Shown here: piece by piece, positions 34,973 to 46,380 of the stretch
Position numbering within the stretch: position 1 is the first letter of the stretch
Layout: every line of letters starts with the position of its first letter
Source of the DNA: Palsa-504 sp963800415
Lineage (GTDB): Bacteria > Actinomycetota > Actinomycetes > Streptosporangiales > Streptosporangiaceae
DNA: 64,000 bases
Reading direction: 5' to 3'
Assembly: GCA_963800415.1 (NCBI GenBank)
Contig: CAWDBS010000040.1
Coordinates: forward strand, 62,001-126,000
The notes under the pieces: generated by a model
Seen by the model: the letters and a program-made list of their open reading frames with translations, nothing else
Database searches by the model: none
Told to the model about the DNA's origin: nothing
Made by a program: the position numbers and the translations under genes

Positions 34973-37141
34973 CTACCTCACCCCGGTCACCGCGAGATCG
35001 CCGGTGCGGGCGCTCACCGGCTCCGCCGCCGGACCGGCGGGAGCCGGGATCCGGAGCAGCCGGGCCAGCGAGGACGGCAGCCACCAGTTGGCCCGGCCGA
35101 ACAGGGCGACCAGCGCCGGGACGAGCAGGCAGCGGATGACCACCGCGTCGATTCCGATACCGGCGCCGAGCCCGGTCGCCAGGATCTTCAGGTCGGTCTG
35201 CGGCCCGGTGGACATGGACAGGAAGCTCAGCATCAGGATCGCCGCCGCGCTGGTGACCAGGCGCCCGGTCCGGCCCAGACCTTCGGTGACCGCGTGCCGG
35301 GCGTCGCCGCTGGTGTCGTAGGCCTCCCGGATGCGGGTGAGGATGAACACCTCGTAGTCCATCGACAGGCCGAACAGGAAGGCGAAGACCATCAGCGGCA
35401 CCCACATCGTGATCGCCCCGGTGGCCGGGATGCCCCACAGCGCATGCGAGCCGTGCCCGTCCTGCCACACCCAGGTCAGCACGCCGTAGGCGGCGGCCAG
35501 CGAGATCAGGTTGAACACCACGGCCTTGGCGGCCAGCAGCACTGAGCGGAAGGCCCGGGTCAGCAGCAGGAAGGTGGCGACGCTGATGATGGCGAGCATG
35601 AGCGGGAAGTCGCCGTAGACCGCGTGGTCGAAGTCGATCAGCGTCGCACCGTCGCCGCCGATGCCGATCACGTGCGGGCTGGGCAGCAGCGCGCGCTCCA
35701 GCGCGGTGACGGTCGCCTGGCCCGCGGGCACGCTGCTCTCGGCGGCCGGGATGACGGTGACGATCGCCGTGCCGTCCCGCTCATAGTCCAGCGTGGCCGG
35801 CGCGATCGCGGCGTATACCCCGGGTACCCGCGCGGCCTGCGCCGCGACGGCGGCCGAGGACGGAGCGGAGGTCAGCACCTCGGCCGGGGTGAGCACGCCG
35901 GAGGGGATGCCGCCGTCGGTCAGGCTGACCAGCGCGTCGTGCGCGGGCCCGCTGGTGGCCTGCGCGGAGCTGCCAGGCTCGCCCAGGTGCAGGGACAGCG
36001 CCGGCAGCATCAGCGCGGCCAGGATGCCGAGCCCGGCCAGCGCGGCCAGCCAGCGGTGCCGGTAGACGCCGCGGGCCCAGGCCGAGAACACCCGGCTGGC
36101 CCGGCGCTCGGTCCGCAGCCGCGGCCAGTCCAGCCGCGGGCCGACGGTGGCCAGGATCACCGGGAGCAGGGTGATGGCGACGGCCACCGACATCAGCGGC
36201 ACCAGCACGCCGCCGTAGCCGACGCTGCGCAGCATGGGCACCGGCAGGACGACCATCGACAGGAGCCCGATGGCCACGGTCAGGCCGGAGAACACCACGG
36301 CCCGGCCCGCGTGGTTCATCGCTTCGGTCACGGCGGCCACGTTGTCCCGGCCCGCCGCCCGCTCCTCGCGCCAGCGGCTGACCACGAGCAGCGAGTAGTC
36401 GATGGCCACGCCCAGCCCGATCAGCGCGATCAGGAACTCGACGATCTGGCTGACCCCGGTCACCTCGGTGAGCCCGCCCACGACACCGAACGTGGCCAGC
36501 ACCGAGATCCCGCCGATGAGCAGCGGCAGCAGCGCCAGGAAGCTGGCGAACACCAGCGCCAGGATGACCAGCGCACCGAGGGAGCCGATCATCGCCTCGG
36601 CCATGATCCCGGTGCCCTTGGACGAGGACGGCTGCCCGGTGGCCAGCAACTGCGAGCCGGTGACCCCGACATGCCAGCCGGGCGGCGCGGCCGCCGTCAC
36701 GGCGTGCTCGAGAACCGGGCCGAGGTTCGGGCCGCCGAAGCCGGTCACCGGGGCGGTGTAGACCAGCGCGAAGGTGGACCGGCCGTCACGAGTGACAAAC
36801 GCCGGGTTGTGCGTCGTCGCGTAGTCCGCGATGCGCACGCCGGGAATCGCCCGGGCCACCGCGGCGAACGCCCGCCCGGTGGCGGCGGCGGTAGCCGGGT
36901 CGGTTACCTTCTGCCCGGCAGGCACGGTGATCACCGGCAGGTAGGGGGCCTGGGAGCCGCCGTTGCCGTACTGGCTGGCGATCTGGTTGTCGACCTTGAA
37001 CGCCTGCCCGGGCATGGCGAAGTTGTTGGTCATCCGGTGGGTAGTGCCGCTGATGGTCATCACGCCGACGGCGGCCACGACGACCCAGAACAGGGTCAGG
37101 AGCGCCTTGTGGCGAAGGACGAAGCGGGTGAGCGCTGGCAT
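34973..37141 (-). CDS. MMPL/RND-family membrane transporter
   Basis: This 722-residue inner-membrane exporter has two MMPL halves of about six helices each with large extracellular loops. An N-terminal helix (KALLTLFWVVVAAVGVMTI) is followed by a loop and by GLGVAIDYSLLVVSRWREE, the RND Asp-Tyr helix motif; the second half repeats it as LSMDYEVFILTRIREAYD. Such proteins export lipids or drugs by proton motive force. It is divergent from the two-component genes at 37352, which may regulate it. Confidence 0.92.
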   Translation of the reverse strand: MPALTRFVLRHKALLTLFWVVVAAVGVMTISGTTHRMTNNFAMPGQAFKVDNQIASQYGNGGSQAPYLPVITVPAGQKVTDPATAAATGRAFAAVARAIPGVRIADYATTHNPAFVTRDGRSTFALVYTAPVTGFGGPNLGPVLEHAVTAAAPPGWHVGVTGSQLLATGQPSSSKGTGIMAEAMIGSLGALVILALVFASFLALLPLLIGGISVLATFGVVGGLTEVTGVSQIVEFLIALIGLGVAIDYSLLVVSRWREERAAGRDNVAAVTEAMNHAGRAVVFSGLTVAIGLLSMVVLPVPMLRSVGYGGVLVPLMSVAVAITLLPVILATVGPRLDWPRLRTERRASRVFSAWARGVYRHRWLAALAGLGILAALMLPALSLHLGEPGSSAQATSGPAHDALVSLTDGGIPSGVLTPAEVLTSAPSSAAVAAQAARVPGVYAAIAPATLDYERDGTAIVTVIPAAESSVPAGQATVTALERALLPSPHVIGIGGDGATLIDFDHAVYGDFPLMLAIISVATFLLLTRAFRSVLLAAKAVVFNLISLAAAYGVLTWVWQDGHGSHALWGIPATGAITMWVPLMVFAFLFGLSMDYEVFILTRIREAYDTSGDARHAVTEGLGRTGRLVTSAAAILMLSFLSMSTGPQTDLKILATGLGAGIGIDAVVIRCLLVPALVALFGRANWWLPSSLARLLRIPAPAGPAAEPVSARTGDLAVTGVR

Positions 37142-37351
37142 CGTGACCTCCGAGTCAGGGGTGCCGGCGGCCGTTCCGCCAGCTGCAGCTCAAGACTGCC
37201 GCCCAGGCCCCCGGCCCGTCGTCCGGCGGCGGGTGGCACTTGGCCGTACCGCCGCGGGATGAGCCGAACCCGGCGTACTCCGGGGGGAGTAGCCATGCCA
37301 CCTACCGGGGGAGGGCGACGCCAGGCCACCGGCATGCCTACGCTTACGTGC

Positions 37352-38680
37352 ATGAACGGTGTCGGGGCGGTCCGGCGGTGGTGGCGCCACCCGCCTGCCA
37401 GGGACGCGGTCTTGGCGCTGGCGCTGACCGCCGCTCTGCTCTACGGCGCGTATGGCGAGGCTCATCCCAGCACGACCGCCTACTTCAAGTCTGGGCAGCA
37501 GCTGCCGCACACCCCCACGCCCGCGCTCATCCTCGTCGCCGTGGCGACCCTCGTACTGATATGGCGGCGCCGGTGGCCGGTCGTGGTGCTCTGCGTGTCG
37601 GTGGCGGCCGCGACGGTCTACACCCTGCTCGGTTACCTGAACGGCGCGGTGCTGGTGGCCCCGATGGTCGCCCTGTTTACGGTGGCCGCCGAGCCCGGCG
37701 TCCGGCGGGCGGTGGCGTACGGGCTGGGAACGCTTGCCGTGCTCGGCTCGGCCAGCATCGCGGTCAACCCCCTCGGGCACCTGGGCGGCGGCGTAGTGAT
37801 ACTCCCCTTCATGGTCGCCGTGGTGGTGGTCGCGGGGATCGCGGTGGCGAACCGGCGCGCCTACGTGGCCTCCATCCGCGACCGGGCCGAGCAGGACGCC
37901 CGCCGCCGCCTCGACGAGGAACGGCTGCGCATCGCCCGCGAGCTGCACGACGTCGTCGCCCACACCATGGCCACCATCAACGTGCAGGCCGGGGTGGCCG
38001 CACACGTCCTGCCCACCCGTCCGGAGGCGGCCGCCGAATCCCTGCAGGCGATCAAGACCGCGAGCAAGGAGGGGCTCAGGGAGCTGCGCGCCATCCTCAA
38101 CGTGCTGCGCCAGGCCGATGACGCCGACCCCACCCAGCCTGCCCCCGGCACTGCCCAGCTCGAGGCCCTGATCGCCGGGGCCAGCCGGGCCGGCCTGGAG
38201 ACGACGTTCACCGTGACCGGGGAACCTGTCCCGCTGCCGGCCGCGGTGGACATGACCGCCTACCGCATCGTCCAGGAGTCGCTGACCAACACGATCCGGC
38301 ACGCGGGCCCGGCCACCGCCGCGGTCTGGCTCGGCTACCAGCACGACGAACTGTGCATCGACGTGACCGACACCGGCCGCGGGCAGCCGGTAACCGCGGG
38401 GCCTGGCGGCGGCCACGGGCTGGCCGGGATGCGCGAGCGTGCCGCCGCCGTCGGCGGTACCGTCGAGACCGGCACCGGCCCGGCCGGCGGCTACCGGGTC
38501 GCGGCCCGGCTACCCCTCGGCAGCCGTCTCGCCGACCCGCCGCCAGCCCTCGCGTCCGATGCCACGCCAGGCTCCGGACCCGATGCGGCGCCAGGCCCCG
38601 GGTCCGATGCCTCGCCAGGCCCCGGACCCGATACCGCCTCCGGTGCGGCCCCTGCGACCCGGGAAGGCGCGCGGCCGTGA
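37352..38680 (+). CDS. NarL/DesK-type sensor histidine kinase
   Basis: This ~442-residue membrane kinase has several N-terminal membrane helices (residues ~20-165), a HisKA_3 domain with phospho-acceptor His in RIARELHDVVAHTMATI, and an HATPase_c domain with VQESLTNTIRHA and GLAGMRERAAAVGG. The C-terminus is a low-complexity DATPGSGPDAAPGPG tail. No ribosome-binding site precedes the ATG, but TACGCT ends 7-8 nt upstream, suggesting a leaderless transcript; an ATG at 37334 is an alternative. It overlaps the regulator gene by GTGA. Confidence 0.88.
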   Translation: MNGVGAVRRWWRHPPARDAVLALALTAALLYGAYGEAHPSTTAYFKSGQQLPHTPTPALILVAVATLVLIWRRRWPVVVLCVSVAAATVYTLLGYLNGAVLVAPMVALFTVAAEPGVRRAVAYGLGTLAVLGSASIAVNPLGHLGGGVVILPFMVAVVVVAGIAVANRRAYVASIRDRAEQDARRRLDEERLRIARELHDVVAHTMATINVQAGVAAHVLPTRPEAAAESLQAIKTASKEGLRELRAILNVLRQADDADPTQPAPGTAQLEALIAGASRAGLETTFTVTGEPVPLPAAVDMTAYRIVQESLTNTIRHAGPATAAVWLGYQHDELCIDVTDTGRGQPVTAGPGGGHGLAGMRERAAAVGGTVETGTGPAGGYRVAARLPLGSRLADPPPALASDATPGSGPDAAPGPGSDASPGPGPDTASGAAPATREGARP

Positions 38681-39360
38681 TCCGGGTCCTGCTCGCCGAT
38701 GACCAGGCGCTGATCCGGGCCGGCTTCCACGTGCTGATCGACGCCGCGGATGACCTCGAGGTGGTGGGCGAGGCCATCGACGGGGCGCAGGCGGTCGATC
38801 TGGCCCGCCGCGAGCGCGCCGACGTGGTGCTGATGGACATCCGGATGCCCGGGGTGGACGGTCTGGAAGCCACCCGGCGCATCTGCGCCGACGAGGACCT
38901 CGCCGGGGTCAAGGTGATCATCTTGACCACCTTCGAGTCCGACGAATACGTCTACCGGGCGATTCGCGCCGGGGCCAGCGGCTTCCTGGTCAAGGACACC
39001 GAGCCGGCCAACCTCATCCAGGCGGTCCGGGTGGTGGCCAGAGGAGATGCGCTGCTCTCGCCGAGCGTGACCCGGCGGCTTATCACCGACCTCGCCACCC
39101 GCCCGGAGCGGCCGCCGGCCAGCGACACGTCGCGGCGGGCGCTGGCCGCACTGACCGAACGGGAGCGCGAGGTGCTGGCACTGGTCGCCGAGGGCCTGTC
39201 CAACGACGAGATCGCCGCCCGCCTGTTCCTCAGCCCGCTGACCTCAAAGACGCACGTCAGCCGGATGATGACCAAGCTGAACGCGCGCGACCGCGCCCAG
39301 CTGGTCGTGATCGCCTACGAAAGCGGACTAGTGACCCCGGGCCGCCGTGACCTGCGGTAG
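38677..39360 (+). CDS. NarL-family response regulator
   Basis: This 227-residue partner of the upstream kinase has a receiver domain with IRVLLADDQ, phospho-acceptor Asp in VVLMDIRMPG, TTFES and the conserved Lys of FLVKDT. The C-terminal LuxR-type helix-turn-helix is LTEREREVLALVAEGLSNDEI. GTG at 38677 overlaps the kinase stop by four bases. Likely targets are its own operon and the divergent MMPL exporter. Confidence 0.93.
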   Translation: MIRVLLADDQALIRAGFHVLIDAADDLEVVGEAIDGAQAVDLARRERADVVLMDIRMPGVDGLEATRRICADEDLAGVKVIILTTFESDEYVYRAIRAGASGFLVKDTEPANLIQAVRVVARGDALLSPSVTRRLITDLATRPERPPASDTSRRALAALTEREREVLALVAEGLSNDEIAARLFLSPLTSKTHVSRMMTKLNARDRAQLVVIAYESGLVTPGRRDLR

Positions 39361-39402
39361 CGGCCCTGGGCATTAAACCCCTGGTTGAGTGGAAGTCCGC
39401 GG

Positions 39403-40569
39403 TCAGCCGGACTGACCCGGCGGGAGGCGCAGCGGCCGGAAAAACTCGCGCACGTCGCCGACCAGAAGGTCGGGCACTTCCATGGCCGCGAAGTGACCGC
39501 CCCGGTCGTACTCGGCCCAGTGCACGATGTTGTCGGACAGCTCGGCGAAACGCCGGATCGGCGGCGCGATCTCCCGCGGGAAGACCGCCACCCCGGTCGG
39601 CACGACCGAGACCGCCGGGGGACTCCAGGCGCGCGACCGCGCGGCCTCGTAGTACAACCGCGCCGCGGATCCCGCCGTCCCGGTCAGCCAGTAGAGCGTC
39701 ACGTTGGTGAGCAGCTGGTCACGGTCGACCGCCTCGTCCGGCAGCCCGCCATCGGTCCACTCCCCGAACTTCTCGGTGATCCAGGCCAGCTGCCCCGCCG
39801 GTGAGTCGGTGAGCCCGTAGGCCAGCGTTTGCGGCTTGGTGGACTGGATCGCGCTGTAGCCAGAACCGGTGGCGCGGAACGCGCGCAGCACCTGCCGTCG
39901 GCGGGTTTCCTCCTCGGTCAGCTCTCCCGGGTCGTCCGGCATCCGGGTGATGAACATGTTCAGATGCACGCCGACGACCTGCCCGGGCGCGGTCAGGCCG
40001 AGTTCACGCGAGATCGGCGAGCCCCAGTCGCCGCCCTGTGCGCCGTACCGCCGGTAGCCGATCCGCTCCATCAGCGCCGCCCAGGCCCGCGCGATCCGGC
40101 GCACGTCCCAGCCTCGGTCCCGGGTCGGCCCGGAGAACCCGTAGCCCGGAATGGACGGGATGACCAGGTGGAACGCGTCGCGCGGATCGCCGCCGAAAGC
40201 TCCCGGGTCGGTCAGCGGGCCGATGACGTTCATGAACTCCACGATCGAGCCGGGCCAGCCGTGCGTGATGATCAGCGGCAGGGCGCCCGGCTCAGCCGAA
40301 CGGACGTGCAGGAAGTGCACATTCTGTCCGTCGATCGTGGTGGTGAACTGGTCGAACGCGTTCAGCCGCGCCTCATTGACCCGCCAGTCATAGCGGCTGC
40401 GCCAGTACCCGGCCAGCTCCCGCACGTACTGCAGCGGGATGCCGTAGTCCCAGCCGACCCCGGGCAGCTGGTCGGGCCACCGGGTCCGGGCCAGCCGGTC
40501 CCGCAGGTCATCCAGGTCGGCCTGCGGGATCTCGATGCGGAACGGCCGAATCTCACTGTCAGCGTCCAT
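39403..40569 (-). CDS. Epoxide hydrolase (EHN-domain type)
   Basis: This 388-residue alpha/beta hydrolase has the N-terminal epoxide-hydrolase cap (PFRIEIPQADLDDLRDRLA, RTRWPDQ). ITHGWPGSIVEF forms the oxyanion hole, GAQGGDWGSPIS carries the nucleophilic Asp, and YDRGGHFAAMEVP carries the catalytic His. It would open epoxides to diols. No neighbour points to a pathway; it stands alone between the two-component genes and a small basic protein. Confidence 0.92.
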   Translation of the reverse strand: MDADSEIRPFRIEIPQADLDDLRDRLARTRWPDQLPGVGWDYGIPLQYVRELAGYWRSRYDWRVNEARLNAFDQFTTTIDGQNVHFLHVRSAEPGALPLIITHGWPGSIVEFMNVIGPLTDPGAFGGDPRDAFHLVIPSIPGYGFSGPTRDRGWDVRRIARAWAALMERIGYRRYGAQGGDWGSPISRELGLTAPGQVVGVHLNMFITRMPDDPGELTEEETRRRQVLRAFRATGSGYSAIQSTKPQTLAYGLTDSPAGQLAWITEKFGEWTDGGLPDEAVDRDQLLTNVTLYWLTGTAGSAARLYYEAARSRAWSPPAVSVVPTGVAVFPREIAPPIRRFAELSDNIVHWAEYDRGGHFAAMEVPDLLVGDVREFFRPLRLPPGQSG

Positions 40570-40699
40570 GCCACCATCTTCGCAAAGCCCCGATGAGTAC
40601 CCGCGGCGCCCGCCGTCTCAGCAACGAGAAACGTATTTCGGCCGGCGTAACTTGCTCTGAAACGGGTAGCGGGCCGTTGGCCCGAGGTAAGGGGGCATC

Positions 40700-40858
40700 A
40701 TGCATCCGATGTTTGTGCGGCTGTACCTGCAGGCGGAAGCGGATCAGGACGGGGAGGACAAGCGGCGCCGGGCGAACCGGGCCCGGCGCCTTCGCTCGCG
40801 CGCGGCCGTGCGGGTCACCGCCCGCGACCGCGATCGCGACCGCCAGCCGCGCCGGTGA
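40700..40858 (+). CDS. Small very basic protein
   Basis: This 52-residue protein starts MHPMFVRLYLQAEADQDGED and continues with an Arg-rich half (RARRLRSRAAVRVTARDRDRD). The ATG is preceded by GGTAAGGGGGCATC, a convincing ribosome-binding site, with a clean gap on both sides. The charge suggests nucleic-acid contact, but there is no recognisable domain. Confidence 0.55.
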   Translation: MHPMFVRLYLQAEADQDGEDKRRRANRARRLRSRAAVRVTARDRDRDRQPRR

Positions 40859-40888
40859 CGTTCCGGTCCCGGGCGGCCGCGGGCCGGA

Positions 40889-42772
<1,884 letters not shown>

Positions 42773-42803
42773 AACATTACTCCATCCAGTAGTAGCGGCC
42801 AGG

Positions 42804-43436
42804 TCAGTGCTTGGCCAGTGGCCAGACAGGGAGCACCGAGCGCTTATACGAAGCCTCGCAGAGCTCGGCGCAGGACAGGTAGGCGGCGAGGAATGCCACC
42901 ACCAGGCCCATGTAGCCGCCTATCTCCACCGTCAGGCCGTTTCCTCCGTAGTTACCCGCTCCGAGCACGAACAATGTCGCCGCGAGGCCAGCCAGGGCCA
43001 CGACCACCACGACGTTGGTACGGAACGAGGCCAGCCAGAGCCAGGCCGCGAAGATGCCGAACCCGTACAGGAACAGCCCGAGGGCGTGACCCACCTGCAG
43101 GGCCGGCACATCCTTGAGGAAGAATTCGGCGATCGCGTACAGGGACAGCCAGAACGCGCCGAAGGCGGTGAACAGCACGCCCGTGAACGTGTTGCCGGTG
43201 CGGAACTGGATCGTCCCGGCAATCAACTGGGCGATGCCGCCGAACATCAGCGCCACGCCGAACACGACCGGTTCGACCCCGATGTTCACCAGCTTGGCGT
43301 TGACCATGCTGAGCATGAACGTGGTGACCGCGAAGCCGGCCAGGCCAAGCGGCGCGGAATTTCCCCAGCCACTGGCCGGGACGGCTGGCTCGGCTGCTGG
43401 TTGCGCGAGCGGTCGCGCAAGGTCGACAGTGGTCAT
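42804..43436 (-). CDS. GPR1/FUN34/YaaH (SatP) acetate transporter
   Basis: This 210-residue protein has six membrane helices and the family signature NSAPLGLAGFAVTTFMLS (NPxPLGLxGF type). These channels or symporters take up acetate, succinate or propionate. It is the first gene of the operon with the acyl-CoA synthetase and is divergent from miaA. The gap at 43437-43574 holds an imperfect inverted repeat (ACTCTCC-TTACT-GGAGACT). Confidence 0.92.
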   Translation of the reverse strand: MTTVDLARPLAQPAAEPAVPASGWGNSAPLGLAGFAVTTFMLSMVNAKLVNIGVEPVVFGVALMFGGIAQLIAGTIQFRTGNTFTGVLFTAFGAFWLSLYAIAEFFLKDVPALQVGHALGLFLYGFGIFAAWLWLASFRTNVVVVVALAGLAATLFVLGAGNYGGNGLTVEIGGYMGLVVAFLAAYLSCAELCEASYKRSVLPVWPLAKH

Positions 43437-43574
43437 GTGACTCTCCTCATATCGGTACTCTCCTTACTGGAGACTCTGTTACCGCGATGCCGCCACGAAG
43501 CCCCAAAGGTCCCGATCAGAGGGTGCCGAAGGTCCGCACCCGCCAGGTCCGCCGGGGACGGCACACTAGGGGGC

Positions 43575-44486
43575 ATGGGGACGCACGTCATCGCCGTGGT
43601 GGGGGCCACCGCCACCGGCAAGTCCGGGCTGGCCATCGAGCTGGCCCGCGCCCTCGGCGGCGAGATCGTGAATGCCGACTCGATGCAGCTCTACCAGGGC
43701 ATGGACATCGGCACCGCCAAGGAGCCCGAAGCCGCCCGGCAGGGCGTCCCGCATCACCTGCTCGACATCTGGCCGGTGACCCAGGCCGCGAACGTCGCCG
43801 ACTACGCCAAACTCGCCCGCGCCGCGATCGACGAGATCATCGCCCGCGGCCGGGTTCCCATCCTGGCCGGCGGCTCAGGCCTCTACGTCCGGGCCGCCCT
43901 CGACGACCTGGATTTCCCCCGAACGGATGCGGCTATCCGCGCTCGTCTGGAGGAGGAGCTCGCCCGGGTGGGCGCCCCGGCGCTGCATGCCCGGCTGGCC
44001 GGGCTCGACCCGGCCGCCGCCACCGCGATCCTGCCCGGCAACGCGCGCCGGATCGTGCGCGCCCTGGAGGTGATCGAGATATCCGGGCGCCCGTTCACCG
44101 CGACCATGCCGGCCTACCTCCAGAACCGCCCGGCCGTCCAGATCGGCCTGGCCCTGCCCCGGCCCGAACTCGACCGGCGGATCGCCGCCCGGGTCGACCG
44201 GATGTGGCAGGCGGGCCTGGAAGCCGAGGTGCGAAGCCTGGCCGCCCGCGGCCTGCGCAACGGCCGGACCGCCAGCCGCGCGCTCGGCTACCAGCAGCTG
44301 CTCCGCTACCTGGACGGTGAGTGGACCGGTGAGGAAGCCCGCCTGGAGACGATCAAGGCCACCAGGCGGTTCGCCCGCCGCCAGGAATCCTGGTTCCGCC
44401 GCGACCCCCGGGTTCGCTGGCTCGACGCCAGCCAACCCGCAGAACCCCTGTTCGCCGAGTCGCTCCGGCTCGTCGGTCCCGCCTAG
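43575..44486 (+). CDS. miaA: tRNA dimethylallyltransferase
   Basis: This 303-residue enzyme prenylates A37 of tRNAs reading UNN codons, making the substrate of MiaB. It has Walker A VVGATATGKSGLAIELA, the DSMQLYQGMDIGTAK motif, ILAGGSGLYVRA and the C-terminal RFARRQESWFRRD. The ATG at 43575 follows TAGGGGGC. In many actinomycetes it lies close to miaB; here nine genes separate them. Confidence 0.95.
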   Translation: MGTHVIAVVGATATGKSGLAIELARALGGEIVNADSMQLYQGMDIGTAKEPEAARQGVPHHLLDIWPVTQAANVADYAKLARAAIDEIIARGRVPILAGGSGLYVRAALDDLDFPRTDAAIRARLEEELARVGAPALHARLAGLDPAAATAILPGNARRIVRALEVIEISGRPFTATMPAYLQNRPAVQIGLALPRPELDRRIAARVDRMWQAGLEAEVRSLAARGLRNGRTASRALGYQQLLRYLDGEWTGEEARLETIKATRRFARRQESWFRRDPRVRWLDASQPAEPLFAESLRLVGPA

Positions 44487-44505
44487 GCGGTGCTGCCTAG
44501 GCGGT
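44481..44505. repeat. 14-bp direct repeat containing both convergent stop codons
   Basis: GCCTAGGCGGTGCT followed by GCCTAGGCGGT. The first copy contains the miaA stop, the second (on the minus strand) the MOSC stop. Each copy includes the palindrome GCCTAGGC, so it may also act as a weak two-way terminator. Confidence 0.75.
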
Positions 44506-45144
44506 ACGCCGGCGGGCCTGCTCCCGCAGGTCGCGCGGCAGCGCCTCGGCGTCGAGCAGCCGGGGCAGCAGGTCCGGCTCGAGCGTCAGCGCGCGGAAGA
44601 CCACCGCCACGGTGACGTCGTGCTCCGGCCGGTGCACAACCTCGACCACGTCGCCCGCGCGGACCTCGCCCGGCTCGATCACCCGGAGGTACGGCCCGGG
44701 CCGGGCCGCCCAGGTGAACCGCTTGATCCAGCCCTTCTGCCCCAGCCAGCCCTGGAAGGTGCGGCACGGAATCCGCGGCGACGCGACCTCCAGGATCAGC
44801 TCGGGCCCGATTCTCCAGCGCTCACCGATCCGGGCGGCGTTGACGTCGCCCCCCACCGTCGTCAGGTTCTCGCCGAACATGCCGCTGCGCAGCGGCCGGT
44901 CAAGCTCAGCTTCCCAGAAATCGAGATCCTCCCGGGCGTACGCATAGACCGCCTGGTCAGGTCCGCCATGGTGCCGCACGTCACAGACCCGGTCGCCCGC
45001 CAGCCCGACGATGCCCGTGCCCTTGGCCCGGGCAGGTGACACCATGACGGGGCCGGTCACGGGCTGTTTGTCGATGCTGGTCACATCGACGTCACTCCAT
45101 TCGGTCGGGCGTGGCTGGCCGATGTTGACCGATAGCAGCTTCAT
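44497..45144 (-). CDS. MOSC-domain protein
   Basis: This 215-residue stand-alone MOSC protein starts MKLLSVNIGQPRPTEW. The cluster VRHHGGPDQAVYAYAREDL and GMFGENLTTVGGDV is typical of the YiiM group, and the sulfur-carrying Cys lies in SPRIPCRTFQGW. YiiM-like proteins reduce hydroxylated purines and N-hydroxylated compounds using molybdenum cofactor. The ATG at 45144 begins the domain; upstream codons are not conserved in type. Confidence 0.88.
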   Translation of the reverse strand: MKLLSVNIGQPRPTEWSDVDVTSIDKQPVTGPVMVSPARAKGTGIVGLAGDRVCDVRHHGGPDQAVYAYAREDLDFWEAELDRPLRSGMFGENLTTVGGDVNAARIGERWRIGPELILEVASPRIPCRTFQGWLGQKGWIKRFTWAARPGPYLRVIEPGEVRAGDVVEVVHRPEHDVTVAVVFRALTLEPDLLPRLLDAEALPRDLREQARRRTA

Positions 45145-45158
45145 ATGTCCATTGTCCA

Positions 45159-46364
45159 TTACATCTGATCGCCGAGCTGGTAGACGCGTTTGGCATTGTC
45201 GGCGCCGAGCATGCGGGTGAGCCGCCACGCCGTCCGTTCGGTAAAAAGATCTCCGGCCAGACCCTCGCGCAGGTGCGAGGACAGCGCGGACCGGAACAGC
45301 GCCGCACCCAGGTAATACAGCTCGGGCAGCCCGAACGCATCGGAGCTGTACAGGAACTTCCCGTACGGCGTGAGCTCGAGCGCCTCGGCCAGCAGGGCCG
45401 GGGCGCGCGCGCCCAGGTTGTGCGTGGCCAGCCCGGCGTCGACGTACACGTGCGGGAACACCTGCGCCAGGTAACCGGCCTCGCGGTGGTACGGGTAATT
45501 GTGCAGCAGCATCACCGGCACCCCGGTGGGCTCGATGGCCCGCAGCAGCGGGGTGAGCAGCAGCGGGTTGCAGCGGTGCAGGTCGACGTCGCTATCCCCG
45601 TAACCGACGTGGAACTGCACCGGCAGCCGCAGGTCCACACCGCACCAGACGAGGAACCGCTGCAGGATCTCCTCCGCCAGCCGCGGCGGCCCGGTGTTAG
45701 CGGTCCCGGTGTTAGCGGTCCCGGTGTTAGCGGTCCCGGTGTTAGCGGTCCCGGTGTTAGCGGCTGGAGCGCTCGCGGCTAGCCAGCGCCCGGCCGCGGC
45801 GGTGACCTCGAGGTCCGACGGCCGTTCGGCCCGCAGGTCGAGCCCGGTCCGGTAGGCGGCGATCGACTTCACGCCGACCGCCGAGGCGCTCCGGGTGGCC
45901 AGCGCGGACCGGACCGCGTCGGCGAACCCGGCCGCGCCCACCCCGGCCGCGACGACGTCCTCGGCCACCCGCTCGAGCCGGACGATCTCGTGCGCGGTCG
46001 CGCCCGCCAGTTCGCCGAGCTCGGCCGGGGAGGTGACCGGTTCCGGGATGAAGCCGGTGTCCACGCACAGCACAGAGGCCCCGGCGGCCGCCAGGAACCG
46101 CTTGCTCACCTCGGCCATGCCCAGCTCGGCCCGCCGGGCCACGTAGTCCGGCAGCTCCGCGTGCGCCGGCAGGCCGAGGAGGGGCGGGCAGAGCCGCTGG
46201 AACATGAACCCGGCCTGCGAGTCGAACACCGAACCGCCCGGCCAGCTTGCGCCCTCGGTCAGCATCGACTCGAGCGTGGCCACGTCCACGTCCCGGCGCA
46301 GCACCCCGTGGCAGTGGTGGTCGACGAGGGACTGTTCGGCGACGCAGGGGAGCAGGTCCGGCAC
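45159..46364 (-). CDS. Amidohydrolase-2-type metal hydrolase
   Basis: This ~401-residue TIM-barrel amidohydrolase has SLVDHHCHGVL (metal HxH), QFHVGYGDSDVD, MLLHNYPYHREAGYLA and YSSDAFGLPE (metal Asp). The arrangement resembles the N-terminal amidohydrolase half of FluG/glutamine-synthetase-linked proteins. The upstream APC permease gene, 16 nt away, suggests uptake and cleavage of an amino-acid-like compound. The GTG at 46364 has GGGAGG seven bases upstream and is preferred over longer starts that overlap the permease. The middle carries five NTGTA pentapeptides. Confidence 0.82.
   Translation of the reverse strand: MPDLLPCVAEQSLVDHHCHGVLRRDVDVATLESMLTEGASWPGGSVFDSQAGFMFQRLCPPLLGLPAHAELPDYVARRAELGMAEVSKRFLAAAGASVLCVDTGFIPEPVTSPAELGELAGATAHEIVRLERVAEDVVAAGVGAAGFADAVRSALATRSASAVGVKSIAAYRTGLDLRAERPSDLEVTAAAGRWLAASAPAANTGTANTGTANTGTANTGTANTGPPRLAEEILQRFLVWCGVDLRLPVQFHVGYGDSDVDLHRCNPLLLTPLLRAIEPTGVPVMLLHNYPYHREAGYLAQVFPHVYVDAGLATHNLGARAPALLAEALELTPYGKFLYSSDAFGLPELYYLGAALFRSALSSHLREGLAGDLFTERTAWRLTRMLGADNAKRVYQLGDQM
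45691..45765. repeat. 15-bp tandem repeat inside the amidohydrolase
   Basis: Five units of CCGGTGTTAGCGGTC begin at 45691 and repeat every 15 bp, the last slightly changed. They encode NTGTA repeats in a surface region between barrel strands. Confidence 0.92.
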
Positions 46365-46380
46365 TAACAGGCCTCCCACT

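Noticed and set aside
35624..37351. Long upstream extension of the histidine kinase frame
   Set aside because: It lies antisense to the MMPL transporter and is Arg/Gly/Gln-rich; the kinase begins at its first membrane helix near 37352.
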